This document shows, in pieces, positions 60,475 to 64,000 of a stretch of DNA of 64,000 bases. Under the pieces are notes generated by a model that was given only the letters and a program-made list of their open reading frames with translations, did not search any database and was not told the origin of the DNA. The stretch covers positions 3,156,165 through 3,220,164 of the forward strand of contig CAJFCJ010000005.1 in assembly GCA_904063045.1 (NCBI GenBank), in the 5' to 3' direction. This DNA comes from Dimorphilus gyrociliatus (lineage: Eukaryota; Annelida; Polychaeta; Dinophilidae). Position 1 is the first letter of the stretch; the number at the start of each line of letters is the position of its first letter. Made by a program: the position numbers and the translations under genes.

Positions 60475-63400
60475 CTAGGAGAATGAAGAGTCAGTACAAA
60501 CGTCAATATCAGCGTCTGAACTATGTCCATCCGATTCTCCATCGGAAGGATGTGGAAGCGCGGTATCAGTTGGCATACATGCTGAAGTCTTCCAATGCGT
60601 TTTGAGACCAGAAGCGGAAATGTACTTCCTGGAACAACGTGGGCATTCGTATGGACGTTCGTTCGTATGTAAACGTCTATGCAACTTGAGGTGAACGAAC
60701 TGAGTGAATTTGGCCGGACATAATTTACAGACGAAAGGCTTTTCGCCCGAATGCAGTCGCATATGAGTTTTCAAATTGGATGTTGAGGAGAACCTCTTTG
60801 AGCAGACGGTACATTCGTGCGGTTTTTCGCCGGTATGAACTAAGTGGTGTTTTTGTAAATGGGCTAGTTGAGTAAAGCCCTTGGAACAGGTTGTACACGT
60901 GAATGGACGTTCACCAGTATGTGTTCGAAGGTGAACTTTTAAGTTGGATAATTGGCCGAACACCTTCTGACATACGTTACATTCGTATTGCATGCGACCA
61001 TCTTTTTTCTTTAATGGATATGGAAGTGTACGATGGCCACGAGTTCTTTCCTCTCTCTTTGTTGTAAGGTTTAAAGCTTCCTCCTCATGTTGCGATTTCT
61101 TCATTGGGAATAAGTTGTTGGAGAAAATTGGTGCCGGAGGAGGTAGGGCGAAGAGATTAGGGAATGGGTAGGGCGGAAATGGTAAGGGTAGAGACCAAGG
61201 TTTCTTTGATCGGAACTCGTCGAGGAAAGGGAATAAAGGTGCCGGCGGAAGCGGATAGTCGACCATAGACTTCTTCAACTCCGGGGGCAGGAAAATATTA
61301 TCGGATAATTGATTCTCCATCGCTTCCGACTTGACTACTGTTCAAAAAATAAAAGAGAAGAAAACGAATTATTATTGGTAAAGAATTAGTTTGGGGATTT
61401 GACATATTCTTTAATATCAATGGGATTTAGATAAGATAGAAAGTATGTCCGCTTCACCCTTAAATCCTTAAAGTGGGTACTCTCTACAGTAAAGGCCTAT
61501 ATCGTATTATAAATATCAATAATAGCTCTACTGAGCTCGAAAGTAGTTTGCTCATGCTCTCTAACTGACAAATAATTGTCTCGCAGTTGTATAAATTATT
61601 ATATTTTTGCCTCTTAAACAAGCTATACTATATACCTATTATTTACTTATATACGAACAACAAACAGGCCTATAAGACGAAGCAAATCACTATTATAAAC
61701 CACCAACCCCCTACTCTCTAATCTCTCTACTGTATAGAGTTGTTCGCTTTTCTTTATATAAATCCCAAAATATAATAGTAAACATACAAGACTACTTAAT
61801 GAAACGAATATGTAAATTATTAGTTGAATTTAAACAGGAAAAAAAATAAAACCTCTCTCCCTACTCAACATGGCGGGTGGTCTAAGATAAGTATAAGAGA
61901 AAAAATGGTTCTTGATAGCGACTAAAGAGTGCCAGATGCTTTTATAAATACTGTATTTCAATAAATTTATGTCCTCTCTTTATATAGAAATTCCTCTTTT
62001 TCACCCCTCTCTTTTCCCTTATGTCTTAAACTTTGAGATACAACGAAGACAATGGAGAAGGAGTAAAGGTAAACTAAGGGAACATGTTGGTATATCAAGT
62101 TTTCCATAATATTAATATACTCTATAGACTAAATATATATTTATCCAGTATAAAATTATAGGGTTAAAGAGTGTTTATAGTGAATTGAATTGACAGATGT
62201 TTCCCTTCTTCTCTCTATCCCTCTAGTTCAAGTACTTTGGCAGAGTTGACAGGAAAAAAATTGCCGAATCCGCTTATTGTATAATAAACATGGAAATCAA
62301 AACAGTCGTTTATTTATATAGTCGCCTTACAATATAGGATAGAGCTTAAAGTGAAATTTCTTTACCCCCACTGCCGAATAATTCTAAAGTTGAGGTGAAA
62401 GAAGACATCCTCCTACTTTTTTTTCTCTATTTCTTTCACTTATTTTTCTCTTTATTTAGAATAACGGAATATTCGAATAGCTGAACTAGTCAGAGCGTGT
62501 CTTAAAAGACGGACGAAAGAGAGCTGATAGGTAGTGTTGCAGCGCTTTTTAATAAATGAAAATCCTTTTTTGGATTAGTAGGCGTACAATTGAAATTGAG
62601 GCGGAAAAAACTCGATTGTCTCCTCTATAGATATTCGTCGTTTCGCTTAAACGCGTTCGAAAGACGAAAATACTGCTTTATTTTCATAATTAAACCGTTT
62701 AAAGTACGTTTTTTAATCTAGCCGGAGGCGATTAGGGAAGAATACTTAGTTCAAGTATATTCGAGAAGCAAATTGTTTTTAGTATGGTTTACTATTCCAT
62801 TTTAACACCCAGCTAACCACAAACTTCCCCTAGCATACTCCTCTCTTGCCCCCTACCCTTGCCTTCCACCACCCCTCGCTACAACCTCTTATTTCTAAAC
62901 ATATTTTATGTTCTAGACCTTAACACCGTGTCATTTTCTCTATGTAATCTACTACTCAAATATTATCCTGTTAGCAGCTTTTATATGATACATATACATG
63001 GATACGTATATACTGAATACATACTATAAAGATATGTTTAAGTACATCTACTTTAGAGGCTATTAATTAATTTAAACTATGACGTAATAGATGGAGAAAG
63101 AGTATTTTAGAAGCTTTTATAAGCTAATAATTCTATAAAAGTTACGTTCTGACGACAAATGTTAATTGTTTAGAGAACATAGTAATAAAAACGCCAAACG
63201 ACACTCTATAAATAACTTTATAGGATTCATTACTCTCCTTAACTTTAACAACCCTTAAACTTATCTCCACTTTTTCTCACGGCGGACTAGGGATTAGACT
63301 CTCGCAAAAGCGGATTTAGATAGAGCAATAACAAGTGAAAGCGTTCAACGACTAGTCTATAGACCAGTAGAATGAAATATAAATAATAATCCGTAGCAAT

Positions 63401-63831
63401 ACAATGCAACTTACCAGAGGAGGGCATGCAATGCCGAGTAGCAGCCATTAATAATTCACAATTAGCCGGAATGGGTTTAGTTGTGTAGAAAAAGATCTGA
63501 AAGTCCACCTGGCAGGCAACAACATTTTGCTCCTCTTCAGAACAAGCTATTTGCACGAAGCGCATCCAGTTAGAGTTTTTAGCTGCTACGTCAATGTAAT
63601 GATAGACGCGATTATCCGTTGTGAACACCTGCGTTTTTTTAAGGAAAATTTTTTTTTTGTTTAGTATAAAACATAATATATATTGTCCCGTTAATTGGGG
63701 ACGCGTGCCGAAAAGCTTACCTTCCAAAAGTGTCCATCTGATTTAGCTTCTGGGGGTACAATCTCACCCTGAAGCGGTCCGAAGCGGGTACCTTTTGGAA
63801 TATATTCTCTACTCCAAACGCCGGAGGGTTG
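60475..63831 (-). CDS. PRDM1: PRDM1/Blimp-1 transcriptional repressor, 5' end outside the window
   Basis: Exons in coding order: 63831-63721, 63628-63415, 61337-60475; phase is continuous, and earlier exons lie beyond the right edge. The first two encode most of a PR/SET-like domain ([54 protein letters not shown]). The last exon encodes a Pro-rich linker and five zinc fingers in tandem: four C2H2 ([75 protein letters not shown]) and a fifth of C2HC type ending in Cys. This arrangement and sequence are those of Blimp-1. By family, it is a sequence-specific nuclear repressor in cell-fate decisions. The PR-to-finger linker is only about 110 residues, much shorter than in vertebrates, and all fingers are in one exon. 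The PR domain end reads [10 protein letters not shown] where relatives have ELLVWYCR. An acidic Ser/Asp tail ends the protein. Confidence 0.93.
61338..63414 (-). other. Intron of PRDM1
   Basis: A 2.1-kb intron between the PR-domain and zinc-finger exons. AT-rich with T/C-rich patches. I found no additional phase-compatible coding exon, although small alternative exons cannot be excluded. Confidence 0.5.
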
Positions 63832-64000
63832 CTGTGTTTAGTCAATGTCAAAATTAGTATATAAAATTCTATATACCTCTTTATTAAATAGATAAATAGA
63901 AATGGACGATAAAAATATTTAATAAATATTATTAATTTAATGTCCGTATCTTTATAAATCACTTATTTTCTATTACAGCTGGTATAAAAGAAAGATGCTA

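Noticed and set aside
63717-63962. 81-codon minus-strand frame over the PR-domain exon
   Set aside because: It is the wrong frame; the PR domain is read in another frame with proper splice sites at 63831 and 63721.
1-64000. tRNA, rRNA, CRISPR arrays, transposons, bacterial or viral genes
   Set aside because: Scanned for tRNA B-box-like motifs, terminal inverted repeats, reverse transcriptase or transposase motifs and regular spaced repeats by eye; nothing convincing was seen. Small RNAs would need a covariance-model search.

Overview
This is eukaryotic nuclear DNA. Every large gene has canonical GT..AG introns, many only 40-100 bp long. The sequence is strongly AT-rich, crowded with (TA)n and (GA)n microsatellites, and has AATAAA signals downstream of stops. 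The gene set (p160 nuclear-receptor coactivator, Blimp-1/PRDM1, FBXO10, CCDC22, SUPT20H, AGK, TMEM18, stomatins, a PACT-domain centrosomal protein, an SLC22 carrier) is that of a bilaterian animal. The short introns and tight packing suggest a compact invertebrate genome, perhaps an annelid or other lophotrochozoan; that placement is inference. No prokaryotic, viral, rRNA, tRNA, CRISPR or clear transposon feature was found.

Layout, left to right. 0.2-4.0 kb: an SLC22 organic-ion transporter (-), whose 1.6-kb first intron holds an intronless EGF-repeat receptor gene on the opposite strand. 4.7-11.4 kb: a p160/NCOA coactivator (-), eleven coding exons, bHLH-PAS plus LXXLL motifs. 12.8-17.1 kb: FBXO10 (+), sixteen coding exons. 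17.7-26.1 kb: two stomatin paralogues, head to head, with very different intron patterns and alternative first exons. 26.4-27.2 kb: TMEM18 (-). 27.5-37.6 kb: a pericentrin/AKAP9-like coiled-coil protein ending in a PACT domain (+), diverging from TMEM18 across about 280 bp. 38.2-41.2 kb: CCDC22 (-). 41.7-43.6 kb: a RING protein with a UBR-box-like C-terminal cysteine cluster (-). 45.7-48.7 kb: SUPT20H (+). 49.5-51.5 kb: AGK (-), convergent with SUPT20H. 51.5-60.5 kb: about 9 kb with no recognisable gene. 60.5 kb to the right edge: PRDM1/Blimp-1 (-), with its 5' end outside the window.

The genes are functionally unrelated housekeeping and regulatory genes arranged as convergent and divergent pairs; there is no operon logic. 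The exon models were built by hand from splice signals. Within every model the reading phase is continuous across each junction, which is a strong internal check but not transcript proof. The most interesting points are: the nested antisense receptor gene; the reciprocal intron patterns of the two stomatins; the tiny last NCOA exon carrying a terminal LXXLL motif, which mirrors SRC-1a/SRC-1e splicing; the D-to-N change in the AGK nucleotide-binding motif; the loss of the Trp-Tyr-Cys segment from the PRDM1 PR domain; and the RING/UBR-like protein, whose domain combination I do not recognise.
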